A DNA stretch of 64,000 bases, from assembly GCA_017631315.1 (NCBI GenBank), contig JAGBTN010000005.1, forward strand, positions 62,001 through 126,000, written 5' to 3'. Each line of letters opens with the position of its first letter. Within the stretch, counting starts at the first letter, position 1. The notes under the pieces are model-generated. The model ran no database searches. It worked only from the letters and a program-made list of their open reading frames with translations, and was not told where the DNA came from. Source of the DNA: Bacteroidaceae bacterium (GTDB taxonomy: Bacteria; Bacteroidota; Bacteroidia; Bacteroidales; Bacteroidaceae). The translations under genes were made by a program, and so were the position numbers. Shown here piece by piece: positions 14,016 through 23,927 of the stretch.

Positions 14016-16154
14016 ATGTCACGACTTATACACCCTTTCAAACTACTCGTTGCAGCCATTGCAGTTGTTTCCGTATGGTCTTGCACCGAGCAAATAGACA
14101 CTTCGGCGCGTTATGTGTTCAAGGAAGAAACGGTAATGAGCTACCTTGAGAAGCACGAAGCCTATAGCAGTTATGTTGACATTCTGCGCAAGGTGGACAT
14201 CAGTAAGGCCAGCAGTTCCAAGGTCAGCCAGCTGTTGAGTGCTCGCGGAAACTTCACCGTTTTTGCACCTAACAATGCAGCCATACAGAAATACCTCGAG
14301 GATTTGGTGGAGGAAGAACTCATCGCAGAGCCATCGTGGGACGCTTTCACAAGCGAACACAAACGCGACTCTATCTACAAAGTGATTGTCTATAACAGCA
14401 TCATCGACGGTGGCGACGAAGCCAACGCATACTTCTACACCACCGAATTCCCCAACGACAAAGACGAGTTTATCCTTGCCACACTCAATGATAAAAAACT
14501 CTCCGTCAAGAAACCCGAGAATCAGCCTGACAGCATCTACATCAACGAAGATTGCCCCGTCAGCGTAAAGGAACGCGACATCCTTGCCATCAATGGCATC
14601 ATCCACCAGCTTGAAAAAGTCATTTCGCCCAAGGACATTACTGCTGCCAACTACATTCAGCAGTGTCTCGACGAGCAGAAAGAGGGCTTCCTTGTGTGCT
14701 TCCGTGCCATTCAGGCATGCGGTCTGCTCGACACCCTCAGCAAGGTGCGCGACGAACGATATGAAGAACTCTACCAGACCGGCAAAATTCCCGACCTGGT
14801 TGGCATGATGAACGAAGGTTTTGCCGAAGGTAATACTGCCTATGCGCCCAAACATCGACTCTATGGATTTACCATCTTTGCCGAGCCCGACGACTTCTGG
14901 CGCAGCCAAGGCTTAGAACCTACCGACCCCGACCTGCTCCGCAAACTCACACAATGGATTCTCGACAACCATCAGTATAGCAACGACGATGTGTTCACAA
15001 CCGACGAGAACTACGAAAACGAGAACAACCTGCTCTACCAGTGGATTACATATCACATCCTGCCTATGCGTATCCCCAAAGGCAAACTCGTATTCCACAT
15101 CAACGAGTATGGCTTTAACCTGAGCCGTCCCGAAGTGTATAGCATACCCGTCTACGAGTTCTATACGACAATGGGCAAGCGACGCCTCTTCAAACTCATC
15201 GAAAGCAGAGCAAGCAACGGCGTTTACATCAACCGGTTCCCAACTACAGACAACGGACGCCGAGGCACTGGCGAAGAGATTGGTTGCGACGCAGACAAGG
15301 TGGGCAGCCGTGTGGATACCGAGTCGTCTTTGGCTATCCTCAGCGACATGATCAACTGTAACGTTTACCCCATTAGCGCACCTATCTCATACAACGACGA
15401 TGTGCGAGACAACTTGCACCGCAACCGCATCCGCTTCGACGGCATGAGCCTCTTCCCCGAAGCCATGAACAACGACATCCGCCTGAAGAAGGCTACCGAG
15501 GAACGCTACAAGCATGTCTATATTCCCAACACAGCCCGCACGTACAACTACTTTGAGAACATGCAGCAGAACGATGCCATGAACTTCGTTTATTACAACG
15601 CATGGAACGACGACTGGTGCAACCTGCACCGCGACGAGATGAAGGCTGTAGGCCGTTTCGAAGTAATGTTCAAGTTGCCTCCCGTGCCGCGCCGTGGCAC
15701 ATACGAGGTGCGCTACAAGGTGTTGGCAAATGGCAATCGTGGTGTGGCACAGGTTTACTTTGGTTCAGACCCCGAAAATCTGCCCGTTGCCGGCATTCCT
15801 TTGGACTTGACAATGGACTGCCGCAATGAATTGGATGCCAAGAGAGTTGGCTGGGAAGATGACGATCCGGTTGATGACGACTACAACGCCGAGATTGACA
15901 AACGCATGCGCAACAATGGTTTCATGAAGGGTCCGCAGTCCATCAACTCCAACGACGGAACCGAACGTGGCAAGAACGACCGCGAGAACATCCGACACAT
16001 CTTCGTCCGTCAGACACTCGATCCGAACGAAACCTACTACATCAAGTTGAAATCTGTACTCGACGCCGAGAAGAAGGAGTTCTACATGGACTTCATCGAA
16101 TACTGCGCAAAGGAGATTTACGACAATCCGGAATCACCGGAAGACATATGGTAG
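14016..16154 (+). CDS. Fasciclin (FAS1) domain lipoprotein, paralogue of the gene at 32103-34253
   Basis: The 712-residue product has a lipoprotein signal ending VVSVWSC (Cys about 23). A FAS1 domain spans about 55-205, with GNFTVFAPNNAAIQKYLED and the H-box-like INGIIHQLEKVI. A second divergent FAS1-like region (about 215-400) ends ITYHILPMRIP. The C-terminal ~300 residues form a beta-rich region with VPRRGTYEVRYKVLA. FAS1 domains mediate adhesion. Bacteroidetes proteins of this type are outer-membrane lipoproteins often linked to Sus-like glycan systems, but no susC/susD lies nearby. It resembles the 716-residue minus-strand gene along its whole length; both end in PEDIW. Confidence 0.85.
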   Translation: MSRLIHPFKLLVAAIAVVSVWSCTEQIDTSARYVFKEETVMSYLEKHEAYSSYVDILRKVDISKASSSKVSQLLSARGNFTVFAPNNAAIQKYLEDLVEEELIAEPSWDAFTSEHKRDSIYKVIVYNSIIDGGDEANAYFYTTEFPNDKDEFILATLNDKKLSVKKPENQPDSIYINEDCPVSVKERDILAINGIIHQLEKVISPKDITAANYIQQCLDEQKEGFLVCFRAIQACGLLDTLSKVRDERYEELYQTGKIPDLVGMMNEGFAEGNTAYAPKHRLYGFTIFAEPDDFWRSQGLEPTDPDLLRKLTQWILDNHQYSNDDVFTTDENYENENNLLYQWITYHILPMRIPKGKLVFHINEYGFNLSRPEVYSIPVYEFYTTMGKRRLFKLIESRASNGVYINRFPTTDNGRRGTGEEIGCDADKVGSRVDTESSLAILSDMINCNVYPISAPISYNDDVRDNLHRNRIRFDGMSLFPEAMNNDIRLKKATEERYKHVYIPNTARTYNYFENMQQNDAMNFVYYNAWNDDWCNLHRDEMKAVGRFEVMFKLPPVPRRGTYEVRYKVLANGNRGVAQVYFGSDPENLPVAGIPLDLTMDCRNELDAKRVGWEDDDPVDDDYNAEIDKRMRNNGFMKGPQSINSNDGTERGKNDRENIRHIFVRQTLDPNETYYIKLKSVLDAEKKEFYMDFIEYCAKEIYDNPESPEDIW

Positions 16155-16162
16155 TACAAAAT

Positions 16163-16242
16163 AATGGTTAGCCTTTCTTCGAATAAAGGTTAACCATTAT
16201 GCTCAATTAGGTTAACCTTTCTGCCCGGAATGGTTAACCTAT
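16163..16242. repeat. 22-bp-periodic GGTTAACC array D1 (4 units); supplies the hrpB stop codon
   Basis: Cores start at 16166 (GGTTAGCC), 16188, 16210 and 16232 (all GGTTAACC), exactly 22 bp apart. Each is flanked by three A/T bases and separated by eight variable bases. The last two units can pair (AGGTTAACC / GGTTAACCT) and are followed by ATTTTTG, a terminator-like arrangement for the FAS1 gene. On the minus strand the final unit provides the TAA stop of hrpB. Confidence 0.9.
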
Positions 16243-18741
16243 TTTTGTTTGCTGACGTTTCGTGCCACGCACGGCCTCTGCCTGCAATGGGTTGTCGGGC
16301 CAATAGTGTTTGGGATAGCGACGGCGCAGTTCGCTTCGCACCTCGAAGTATGCGTTCTGCCAAAAGCTGCGAAGGTCTTGGGTGAGTTGCACCGGTTTAA
16401 AGCCCGGCGACAGCAATTCCATAAGGACCGGCACTCGGCCGTTGTCCACACGTGGCGTCTCCTCCATTCCGAAGCACTCCTGCAAGCGCACACTCAACAC
16501 GGGTGCCTCTGCTCCATGGCGATAGTCCAGACGGATACGGCTGCCAGTCGGTACTGTAACATGCGAAGGAGCAATACATTCTATCTGTTGCTGAAGGTCG
16601 TAAGGGATGAGTGTCCAGAGCACTGCACACAGGTCGATGCGCCGAAGTGCTGTGCCCGACGAACGCAACCGGCCGGCCTCATCGTCAAGATAAAAAGGCA
16701 GCCAATCGTGAACCGTTGCAAGAAGGTGCGATGTAGAGAGGTCGGGGATGTCCAGTTCTGGATGCCATGCTGCCACTTGTGCTACGCGTCGCTGCAAAGC
16801 AGCCACCTCGTCGTTCCACGACAACACGCTGAGCCCGTCCTTCGCTACAACATCACACAGCACACGTTCCTGCAAACTGCGCGGAGCATCGTGCAAGGGT
16901 TTGGAGCGAAGAAGCAGGCGACCGATGCGCCATTCGTGCTGCATGACAAGGCCTTCCTGCTTGCTGTCCCACGCCACATGGTCGCGCTCCACAGCAAGTT
17001 CCTCAAGGTCCGACGGCTCAACAGCTGCGGCAAGAAACACCTTCCCCTGTGCTCCGGAAACGAAAAGGGATGCTACGGCAAGCCACGGGCACGACGAAAG
17101 CGGGTCCTTCCGGTCGATGCGGACTTCCTCTCCGCTTGCCAGCCTGTACCTGCCCGCACCATCCATCTGTCTGGCAACACGCTCGGGATAGGCATAAGCA
17201 ACCAGATGTCCCGCAGCAACTTCACCGCTCTTCCGGCCACAATCCCTCGCCGGAGCAATCCTTCTGTAAGCCTCTGCAACCTGTGCTATGCGTTGCCATG
17301 GGCCAAGACGCCTACTCTCTCGGGCTCTCTGCAACAAGTCAAGGCGTAAAGACATATCGGCCTCATTTTCATGCTGTGCCAGAGGGTCCTTCTCCTCGAG
17401 CAAGGCTGCAATATCACAAGCCAGCCCCGTCTCGCCAAGAGAGGCTGCCCGAAGTATCATCCTCGAAATGCGTGGGTGGCAAGGCAACCCTGCCATTTGC
17501 TTGCCCAGACGAGTGATGCCTCCCTGTTCGTCGAGGGCACCAAGCGAGAACAATAGTTCGCGAGCAGCAACCAGGCTGTACAAAGGAGGTGGCGTGAGCC
17601 AAGGGAGTGCCATGGCATCTCTTTCGCCAAAAGAAACAACATCAAGCAAAGTTGGTGCCAGGTCGGCATACTCTATCTCAGGTCTGCGGCGTTCCGCCAT
17701 ACGATGCTCTGCCGCCTTCGTCCATAAACGGTAACAAATTCCGGAAGTCAGACGGCCGGCACGACCGGCACGCTGTGCTGCCATATCCATACTGATGGGA
17801 ACGGTTTCCAGATGACTCATACCTGTTCGACGGTCGAAGACAAGAGTGCGGCACAATCCGCTATCAATAACGATTCTTACACCCTCAATGGTCAACGACG
17901 TTTCCGCTATGGGAGTTGCCAACACCACCTTCCGTTCTCCATCCCTCGAAGGCATAATCGCCCTGCGCTGCTCCTCCGACGAAAGGTTTCCGTAAAGAGG
18001 AAAGACCTCTGCCGGAAAGCCTTGCAACAATTCTGCGCAACGCATTATCTCCGCTTGCCCAGGCAAAAAAACAAGAATATCGCCTTCCTTCGGTGCCCGA
18101 CGGACTGCATCTGCAACAGCTTGCGCCATGTCTTCACGGCGGAAATCCTCCTTCGCATAAACAATATCAACAGGAAACATCCGCCCCTCGCTCTCAATGA
18201 GTGGAGCCTGCAACGCATCACAGATTGCCGAACTCTCTATAGTGGCAGACATTACCACAAGACGCAAATCGGGACGCAAGAGCTGCTGCGCTTGTCGGCT
18301 AAGAGCAAAAGCAAGGTCGGTATGCAGGCTTCGCTCATGAAATTCATCGAAAATAATGATGCCTACGCCATCGAGCGTCGGGTCATGCTCCAGCATGCGC
18401 GTCAAAACGCCTTCTGTCAAAACCTCTATTCTGGTATCGCTGCTTACGCAAGTCTCAAAACGAATGCGATAACCAACGGTCTTGCCAACAGGTTCGCCAA
18501 GCAACGACGCCATACGTTCAGCAATCTGCCGTGCAGCAAGACGACGTGGCTCGAGCATCAGAATCCTTCCCTCTACAGGAGCATCCAGAACAAGAGTCAA
18601 AGGCAGGAGCGTCGATTTGCCCGCTCCAGGCGGAGCGGTAATAACCACATCCTGCTGCAGAGCAAGTGCCCCACTCACTGCCTCGGCAATGGCAGCAACA
18701 GGCAAATGTCCCGAACGCTCAACAAGGAGAGCCTTGTCCAT
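16234..18741 (-). CDS. hrpB: ATP-dependent RNA helicase HrpB (DEAH family)
   Basis: The 835-residue product has Walker A APPGAGKSTLLPL (about 36-48), MLEPRRLAARQIAER (motif Ia), IIFDEFHERS (motif II, DEFH), VVMSATIES (motif III) and QRAGRAGR (motif VI). The HrpB-specific C-terminal domain ends near YPKHYWPDNPLQAEAVRGTKR. The family is an RNA helicase of uncertain cellular role. The gene follows the acyltransferase gene with no gap (stop 18742, ATG 18741), so the two are translationally coupled. The terminal residues TKIG and the stop are encoded by repeat array D1, so the repeat seems to have replaced or abutted the original 3' end. Confidence 0.93.
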   Translation of the reverse strand: MDKALLVERSGHLPVAAIAEAVSGALALQQDVVITAPPGAGKSTLLPLTLVLDAPVEGRILMLEPRRLAARQIAERMASLLGEPVGKTVGYRIRFETCVSSDTRIEVLTEGVLTRMLEHDPTLDGVGIIIFDEFHERSLHTDLAFALSRQAQQLLRPDLRLVVMSATIESSAICDALQAPLIESEGRMFPVDIVYAKEDFRREDMAQAVADAVRRAPKEGDILVFLPGQAEIMRCAELLQGFPAEVFPLYGNLSSEEQRRAIMPSRDGERKVVLATPIAETSLTIEGVRIVIDSGLCRTLVFDRRTGMSHLETVPISMDMAAQRAGRAGRLTSGICYRLWTKAAEHRMAERRRPEIEYADLAPTLLDVVSFGERDAMALPWLTPPPLYSLVAARELLFSLGALDEQGGITRLGKQMAGLPCHPRISRMILRAASLGETGLACDIAALLEEKDPLAQHENEADMSLRLDLLQRARESRRLGPWQRIAQVAEAYRRIAPARDCGRKSGEVAAGHLVAYAYPERVARQMDGAGRYRLASGEEVRIDRKDPLSSCPWLAVASLFVSGAQGKVFLAAAVEPSDLEELAVERDHVAWDSKQEGLVMQHEWRIGRLLLRSKPLHDAPRSLQERVLCDVVAKDGLSVLSWNDEVAALQRRVAQVAAWHPELDIPDLSTSHLLATVHDWLPFYLDDEAGRLRSSGTALRRIDLCAVLWTLIPYDLQQQIECIAPSHVTVPTGSRIRLDYRHGAEAPVLSVRLQECFGMEETPRVDNGRVPVLMELLSPGFKPVQLTQDLRSFWQNAYFEVRSELRRRYPKHYWPDNPLQAEAVRGTKRQQTKIG

Positions 18742-19857
18742 CTACCCTACTATCCACTTACTGCCAGGCAGAAGCGAAAGAATCTTCGTGGTTACAGCGC
18801 AACAAATAAAGCACAGTACCGCAATGACAGGAATGGCTACATAGACAGGAATAAGGGGCTCTGCCACATTACCATTGACAAAATACACTGCAATAGGAGC
18901 CAAGAAGAACATGTGCATCAGATACATGCCAAAACTTAACTTGGACAACGATGTAATAATCCTCGGTGCCGGCTTACGAATAGCAGAGAACATCAAGAAC
19001 AGTCCGAAGGTCGCCAACAGTACATTGGGCGTACAAAACTCCCAACTCCACTCAAGCATCGGCGTCTCGATGAGTTCCCCCGGAACACCCTTCACCCAGA
19101 AACTCCATACCGTAAAGGCTGCCCCCGCAAGGAAGCAAGCAAGGCCTATATTGATGCGACGTTTTTCGCTCCAACCAATATGAAAGCGGATATAGTGTGC
19201 CAAGACAAGATAACCAAGATAACCAGAACAGTACCAAAGCGCATGGAAACCATTCCAAAAGCACTCACCCCACAATTCTTCGCTTACAAAACGGTGCAGC
19301 CAAGGCATCAACGTAGAGAAAGCAAAGAAATAAAGGAACAAGCGTTCGTCTTTGGCAGAAGCCTTCTCGAGCCAAGGCGAAACAACCGGAATGATGATAT
19401 ATATGCTTATGAGCGGATACATGAACCACAAATGTCCTGCCATAGAAGGGAAGTTCCAAGGCAGACGACAAAAATCAGCCCACGATGTTTCCCATGTCAT
19501 TCCGCCCCATGCCAAAGGCAGAAAACAATATAGCAACATGAAAACAATCATGGGAGGCAGAATACGGAGGAAACGACGACGATAGAAGTCAGACATCGCT
19601 ATTCCTGGTTTCATCGGAACAAGCAAGAAAGCGCTTACGGTCATAAACAGAGGTACGGCTGTACGGCCCAATCCACCATCATAGAAAGCCACCCAAAAAC
19701 GATTGGCCTCATTGGCAAGCTTCGACATATTGCCTGCCAAACCACTACTGTCTGCACCATAAAAATTCTCGCTGGCATGCACCAACATCACCATGAAGCA
19801 CGCAATTACTCGTATCCAATCAACAAAGGATACGCGCTGATCAACATTCTTTTGCAT
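18742..19857 (-). CDS. Acyltransferase 3 family membrane protein
   Basis: The 371-residue product has about ten hydrophobic segments. The N-terminal VSFVDWIRVIACFMVMLVHAS is typical of OafA/YrhL-type acyltransferases (the 'R...H' motif in the first helix), and TVSAFLL / HLWFMYPLISIYIIIPVVSPWL follow. Such enzymes transfer acetyl or other acyl groups from cytoplasmic donors to cell-surface sugars or lipids. The acceptor cannot be told from sequence. The 5' end overlaps the PH-domain gene by 17 nt, and the 3' end abuts hrpB. Confidence 0.88.
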   Translation of the reverse strand: MQKNVDQRVSFVDWIRVIACFMVMLVHASENFYGADSSGLAGNMSKLANEANRFWVAFYDGGLGRTAVPLFMTVSAFLLVPMKPGIAMSDFYRRRFLRILPPMIVFMLLYCFLPLAWGGMTWETSWADFCRLPWNFPSMAGHLWFMYPLISIYIIIPVVSPWLEKASAKDERLFLYFFAFSTLMPWLHRFVSEELWGECFWNGFHALWYCSGYLGYLVLAHYIRFHIGWSEKRRINIGLACFLAGAAFTVWSFWVKGVPGELIETPMLEWSWEFCTPNVLLATFGLFLMFSAIRKPAPRIITSLSKLSFGMYLMHMFFLAPIAVYFVNGNVAEPLIPVYVAIPVIAVLCFICCAVTTKILSLLPGSKWIVG

Positions 19858-20389
19858 CGTTCTGTATTGTTTTTATGTTTGAAGGATTCTGTATGTTCTC
19901 TGGTTTTGCCTTAATAGAAGCGCTGATAGCCTTGCGCACCATCATCGGTTCTTCAATGCAATGAACCTGATGTGCAGTGCCACCACTGCCAATCATCTCT
20001 ACGCATCCAGTCCCAATGATACGCTGCCATAGGGTTTGATAGAAGTTGACCGTCTCGATGCGAGCAAGGGGAATTTCTGTCAGCTTAATGTTAAAGATTC
20101 CATCCTTCTGCACAAAACGGGTACTTGTGACAGCAAATTCTGTATGAGTACGAACGATACGACCGATTATGCAAACAAAGAACGCAAGCACCAGGCAAGC
20201 AATGCCAGCATAGAGGAGTTCGTTCTTATGCAACGGATACCTGTAGTATGCCAGCCAAATGGCTACGATTCCGCCAACCGTAAACAGGAGACTTAAAAAT
20301 ATGTACTTGAAGATATACGACCAGTGGAGCCGACCATTGAAGATGATTGCTTCGCCTTCTTCGAGGCTTCGTTTAATGTAATTTGCCAT
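19841..20389 (-). CDS. Bacterial PH domain (bPH2/DUF304) membrane protein
   Basis: In this 182-residue product, two membrane helices (about 25-47 and 58-80) are followed by a bacterial PH-like domain (about 82-155). It contains TEFAVTSTRFVQKDGIFN, TEIPLARIETVNFYQTLWQRIIGTG and GTAHQVHCIEEP, the pattern of YdbS/DUF304 proteins. The biochemical role is unknown. It is first in a minus-strand block with the acyltransferase and hrpB (17-nt overlap, then zero spacing), so the three are probably one transcript. The C-terminal ~25 residues are polar and disordered-looking. Confidence 0.83.
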   Translation of the reverse strand: MANYIKRSLEEGEAIIFNGRLHWSYIFKYIFLSLLFTVGGIVAIWLAYYRYPLHKNELLYAGIACLVLAFFVCIIGRIVRTHTEFAVTSTRFVQKDGIFNIKLTEIPLARIETVNFYQTLWQRIIGTGCVEMIGSGGTAHQVHCIEEPMMVRKAISASIKAKPENIQNPSNIKTIQNDAKEC

Positions 20390-20409
20390 ATTTATAGATG
20401 TTTTCTGTG

Positions 20410-20417
20410 CAAATGTA
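20410..20417 (-). promoter_or_regulatory. -7 element upstream of the PH-domain gene
   Basis: TACATTTG on the minus strand fits TAnnTTTG, 21 nt before the ATG. No -33 TTTG is evident. Confidence 0.45.
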
Positions 20418-20539
20418 GTAATTTATCCTGAATTATCATGTTTTTGATAAATATTTTCGCTGTTCCTGCCTTTATGTACTAAAAGGGGATAATTATAACA
20501 AAATTACCTTCTGTTTTTCCTTTCTATTGCAAAAAGAAG

Positions 20540-20547
20540 TATCTTTG
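20540..20547 (+). promoter_or_regulatory. -7 element of the GH66 gene promoter
   Basis: TATCTTTG fits the consensus and lies 39 nt before the ATG at 20586. The -33 region is poor. Confidence 0.5.
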
Positions 20548-20585
20548 CAGTACATCTAATACGAAGTTACACATAATTATATATT

Positions 20586-23291
20586 ATGAGCCCTTTGTCT
20601 TTTTCTCTTCTTATTGTTTTGTTGATGGCGATGAGTATGCCATGTCGTGCTGCATTATATATTGTAGGGTCTGCCACAGGCTTCAGTTGGAACAGACAAG
20701 CTATGGCGGAGCAGGCAGACGGCACATATATGTGGGAGGGTTACTTGTTCCATGGCGGGGAACTTAAGTTTATGGTAAATGCTACCGAATGGGGCAGCCA
20801 CTGGGGACCTTCCGTTGCTGGTGCAACTCTTGGGAAGGGCATACAGAACATCGCTTTGCATACGAGCGGTGATTACAAGTATCGTGTGGACAACATCGGT
20901 TTGTGCCAGGTGCTGGTAGACACTAAGGCAAAGACCCTCCGGATTGCAGATTCCGATGGCAATTTGCCTGAAACTCGGCTTTATCCTCCATGTCTCTACC
21001 CTGTGGGGACTGCTGTTGGGACCTCATTCTCTGATAAGAACTTCTATGCTCTCGTTGAAGATTCGCCCGATGCCGGCACGTATAGCGGCACACTTACACT
21101 TGGCAGTGGTACGTTGGCACTACATGGAAGGCCATACAAGAAAGCAACCATTGTCCGTGGCATCTACCCTCTTCTTGCTGCCGGAGCAAATGACAAACTG
21201 CCTAAATTACGCTACAACATAGAAACCGACAAGTGCAGTTATGCTCCCGGTGATGTTGTGACGCTGACGATATCCTCCATGCCTTCGTCTGGTTCCCGCG
21301 TCCGATATCGTTACCTCGGTGATGTTGTTGCCGACACCTTGCTTTCTTCTCGTACCTGGACATGGCAGGCTCCGCCTGAAGATTTTAGGGGTTATATGGT
21401 AGAAGTGTATCGCCCTGGTGAAAACTCGGAGAGCAATGTCGATGAGATTTGTGCTACAATCGCCATCGACGTCAGTTCCGACTGGACGCGCTTCCCACGT
21501 TATGGTTTCGTTGCCACCTTCGGGAACGACAAGACGCTGAACAAGGCAAGAACGGAAATGAAGTGGCTGAACCGATGCCACATCAATGGTGTACAGTTCC
21601 AAGACTGGCACTATTGTCACGACTGGCCATTGGGTGGGACAAGAAGTGAAGGGCTTTGGCCCACTTACAAAGACGTTGCAAACCGCACAATCTACACGTC
21701 GGCCATAAAGAACTACATCAAGACCCAGCACGACCGTGGCATGAAAAGCATCTTCTACAACTTGTGTTTCGGCGTTTTGGATGGATGGGAGGAGCGAGGC
21801 ATCAAGCCGGAATGGTTTATCTTCAAGGACAAGAGTCATTCCACGAAGGACCATCACGATTTGCCTGACTCGTGGAAGAGCGACATCTACCTTGTCAATC
21901 CGGCTAACGAAGAATGGCTGTCATATTTGGCAGAACGCAATGATGAGGTGTATTCCTTTCTTGATTTCGACGGATATCAAATAGACCAACTCGGCTGGCG
22001 TGGTTCTGTCTATGATTACAACGGCCAGAGTGTGGACCTGACCGCTGCTTATGCCACCTTTATCAACCACATGAAAAACCGCCACCCCGAGAAACGGCTC
22101 ATCATGAATGCTGTTGGTCAATGGGGAGCATCGCAGATTGGCGAAACGGGGAAGGTTGATTTCCTTTATTCGGAAGTATGGGGAAACCAGGCGGGGAACA
22201 GTCTGGCAAGCGGCGATGGACGCTTTGCCAATCTGAAGAACATCATTGACAACAACCGGAACACCAACCCGGCGCTGCGTACTGTCTTTGCGGCTTATAT
22301 GAACTACCTTACGGACAACCGCAACTTCAACACACCGGGAATTGTCATGGCCGATGCCGTGATGTTTGCACTTGGCGGCTCACATCTGGAACTTGGCGGC
22401 GACCACATGCTCTGCAGGGAGTACTTTCCCTATTCGGGCATGAAGTGGCATAGCCAACTGGAGGACTGGATGACACGATACTACGACTTCCTGACGGCCT
22501 ATGAGAACCTGCTGCGTGACGAATGGAAGGAGCGGACAAATGTCAAGGCAACATGCTCCGACGTTACGATTAACACGTGGGAGCCGAAGGCAAACCAAGT
22601 GACAATGCTTGCCCGAGAAGTGAACGGCAGGCAAGTTGTCCACCTTCTCAACTTCACACAAGAGGACGGAGCGACAAGTCTCTCACCCTTGGGGGAGGCG
22701 GATGGGGCTAATTACATGCTCTGCTGGCACGACAATCAGGCCATACGGCCTTGGCCTCAACGCTTCGAGAACCTCTCCATCCGCCTGACAGGCCTGACGG
22801 GCATGGGCAAAGTGCGACGCATCTGGGTTACCTCGCCCGACTATTGTGGCGGTGCAATGCAAGAACTGACGGACTACAGGTACACATCGTCCACCGGAAC
22901 CATAAGTCTGACGCTGCCGTCACTGCAATTCTGGACGATGATTGTCATAGAGCCGGAGACAGCCACAACAAAGGACAACACCTGCTACGCCCCGGCAACC
23001 AACGGCGAGTCGCTCGTGCCGGACATCCCCTCGTCGCTCGCCGCCACCACCTCTGCCACACGGTCCTGGAATCTGACATCCGGCGAAAGCGTCTTCGAGG
23101 CACATGCCGACATCCCGGCCGGCACGCTAACCTTGTCTCGAGACAACGACGACGCCATCATTCTCCCACTTGGAGAAAGTCGAGAAGTCTTTTACGACTT
23201 GGGCGGACGCCAGATTGTAAATGGTAAATGGTCAAATGGTAAATTACCTCATGGCATTGTGATTAGCCAAGACAAAAAGGTGCTCCGATAG
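20586..23291 (+). CDS. Secreted GH66 dextranase-like glycoside hydrolase with SusE/F-type N-terminal domain
   Basis: This 901-residue protein has a signal peptide (cleavage near CRA-ALY). Residues about 23-120 resemble a SusE/SusF starch-binding module (LYIVGSATGFSWN...YKYRVD). A beta-sandwich follows, then a GH66 barrel (about 290-640) with the likely nucleophile Asp467 (FDGYQIDQLGW) and acid/base Glu530 (FLYSEVWGNQ). GH66 enzymes cleave alpha-1,6-glucan (dextran) or make cyclic isomaltooligosaccharides; which applies here is not visible. A C-terminal beta domain ends in a tail YDLGGRQ...LPHGIVISQDKKVLR. At about 22690-22715 the reading frame passes through a G-rich stretch resembling a dispersed repeat (SLSPLGEADG). 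No SusCD pair is nearby. Confidence 0.87.
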   Translation: MSPLSFSLLIVLLMAMSMPCRAALYIVGSATGFSWNRQAMAEQADGTYMWEGYLFHGGELKFMVNATEWGSHWGPSVAGATLGKGIQNIALHTSGDYKYRVDNIGLCQVLVDTKAKTLRIADSDGNLPETRLYPPCLYPVGTAVGTSFSDKNFYALVEDSPDAGTYSGTLTLGSGTLALHGRPYKKATIVRGIYPLLAAGANDKLPKLRYNIETDKCSYAPGDVVTLTISSMPSSGSRVRYRYLGDVVADTLLSSRTWTWQAPPEDFRGYMVEVYRPGENSESNVDEICATIAIDVSSDWTRFPRYGFVATFGNDKTLNKARTEMKWLNRCHINGVQFQDWHYCHDWPLGGTRSEGLWPTYKDVANRTIYTSAIKNYIKTQHDRGMKSIFYNLCFGVLDGWEERGIKPEWFIFKDKSHSTKDHHDLPDSWKSDIYLVNPANEEWLSYLAERNDEVYSFLDFDGYQIDQLGWRGSVYDYNGQSVDLTAAYATFINHMKNRHPEKRLIMNAVGQWGASQIGETGKVDFLYSEVWGNQAGNSLASGDGRFANLKNIIDNNRNTNPALRTVFAAYMNYLTDNRNFNTPGIVMADAVMFALGGSHLELGGDHMLCREYFPYSGMKWHSQLEDWMTRYYDFLTAYENLLRDEWKERTNVKATCSDVTINTWEPKANQVTMLAREVNGRQVVHLLNFTQEDGATSLSPLGEADGANYMLCWHDNQAIRPWPQRFENLSIRLTGLTGMGKVRRIWVTSPDYCGGAMQELTDYRYTSSTGTISLTLPSLQFWTMIVIEPETATTKDNTCYAPATNGESLVPDIPSSLAATTSATRSWNLTSGESVFEAHADIPAGTLTLSRDNDDAIILPLGESREVFYDLGGRQIVNGKWSNGKLPHGIVISQDKKVLR

Positions 23292-23372
23292 TCTTTTACC
23301 TTTTTCACCTTTTCACTTTTATTTTTGCCGCTCGGCGTGACATTTCGCCTCTTTGTGTCTATATAAGGTAGA

Positions 23373-23927
23373 ATGGCAAACGACGACAACAACATCATAG
23401 AGCGCATACGAGGCGGCGAGACAAGTGAGTTCGCACAGCTGGTAAAGCGTTACGGCCCATCGCTCATGGTGTTCGTCGGACGCATTGTGGGGGTGCAGGA
23501 GGACACGGAGGACGTGGTGCAGAACACTTTCGTCGCTGCCTATCAACACCTGAAGGACTTCGACCCGCAGAAGGCATCTGTCTCGACGTGGCTTCAACGC
23601 ATTGCCTACCACGAAGCGCTCTACCATCTGCGGAAGCGAAAACGGCAAGTCATGCTGCCGCTTAACATAAGTGATGACGTTCCCGACGAGCTGCCTGAAG
23701 ACACAACAGCACAGCAACTGGACGAAGCCATACAGCAACTTTCACCCGAGGACCAGATGCTCCTGCAACTCTACTACTTCGACGGACGTTCTCTAAAAGA
23801 GATTGCTTACATAACCAACCAAGCGGGCGAAGTCACAGCTCGTGAGGTATCGCGCCTCAGCAGTCAGCTTTTCCGCATACGACAAAGACTCAGAATCATC
23901 TTAACACACACGCGTAGCCATGAATAA
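23373..23927 (+). CDS. ECF-type RNA polymerase sigma factor
   Basis: In this 184-residue product, region 2 is seen in LVKRYGPSLMVFVGRIVGVQ and EDTEDVVQNTFVAAYQHLKDF (RpoD-like region 2.1-2.2). The next part, VSTWLQRIAYHEALYHLRKRKR, fits 2.3-2.4. Region 4 is LSPEDQMLLQLYYFDGRSLKEIAYITN plus AREVSRLSSQLFRIRQRLR. ECF sigma factors direct RNA polymerase to stress or envelope regulons and are held by an anti-sigma factor. The next gene overlaps by 8 nt and encodes a single-pass membrane protein, the expected anti-sigma partner. A GH66 gene precedes it by 81 nt. Confidence 0.92.
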   Translation: MANDDNNIIERIRGGETSEFAQLVKRYGPSLMVFVGRIVGVQEDTEDVVQNTFVAAYQHLKDFDPQKASVSTWLQRIAYHEALYHLRKRKRQVMLPLNISDDVPDELPEDTTAQQLDEAIQQLSPEDQMLLQLYYFDGRSLKEIAYITNQAGEVTAREVSRLSSQLFRIRQRLRIILTHTRSHE

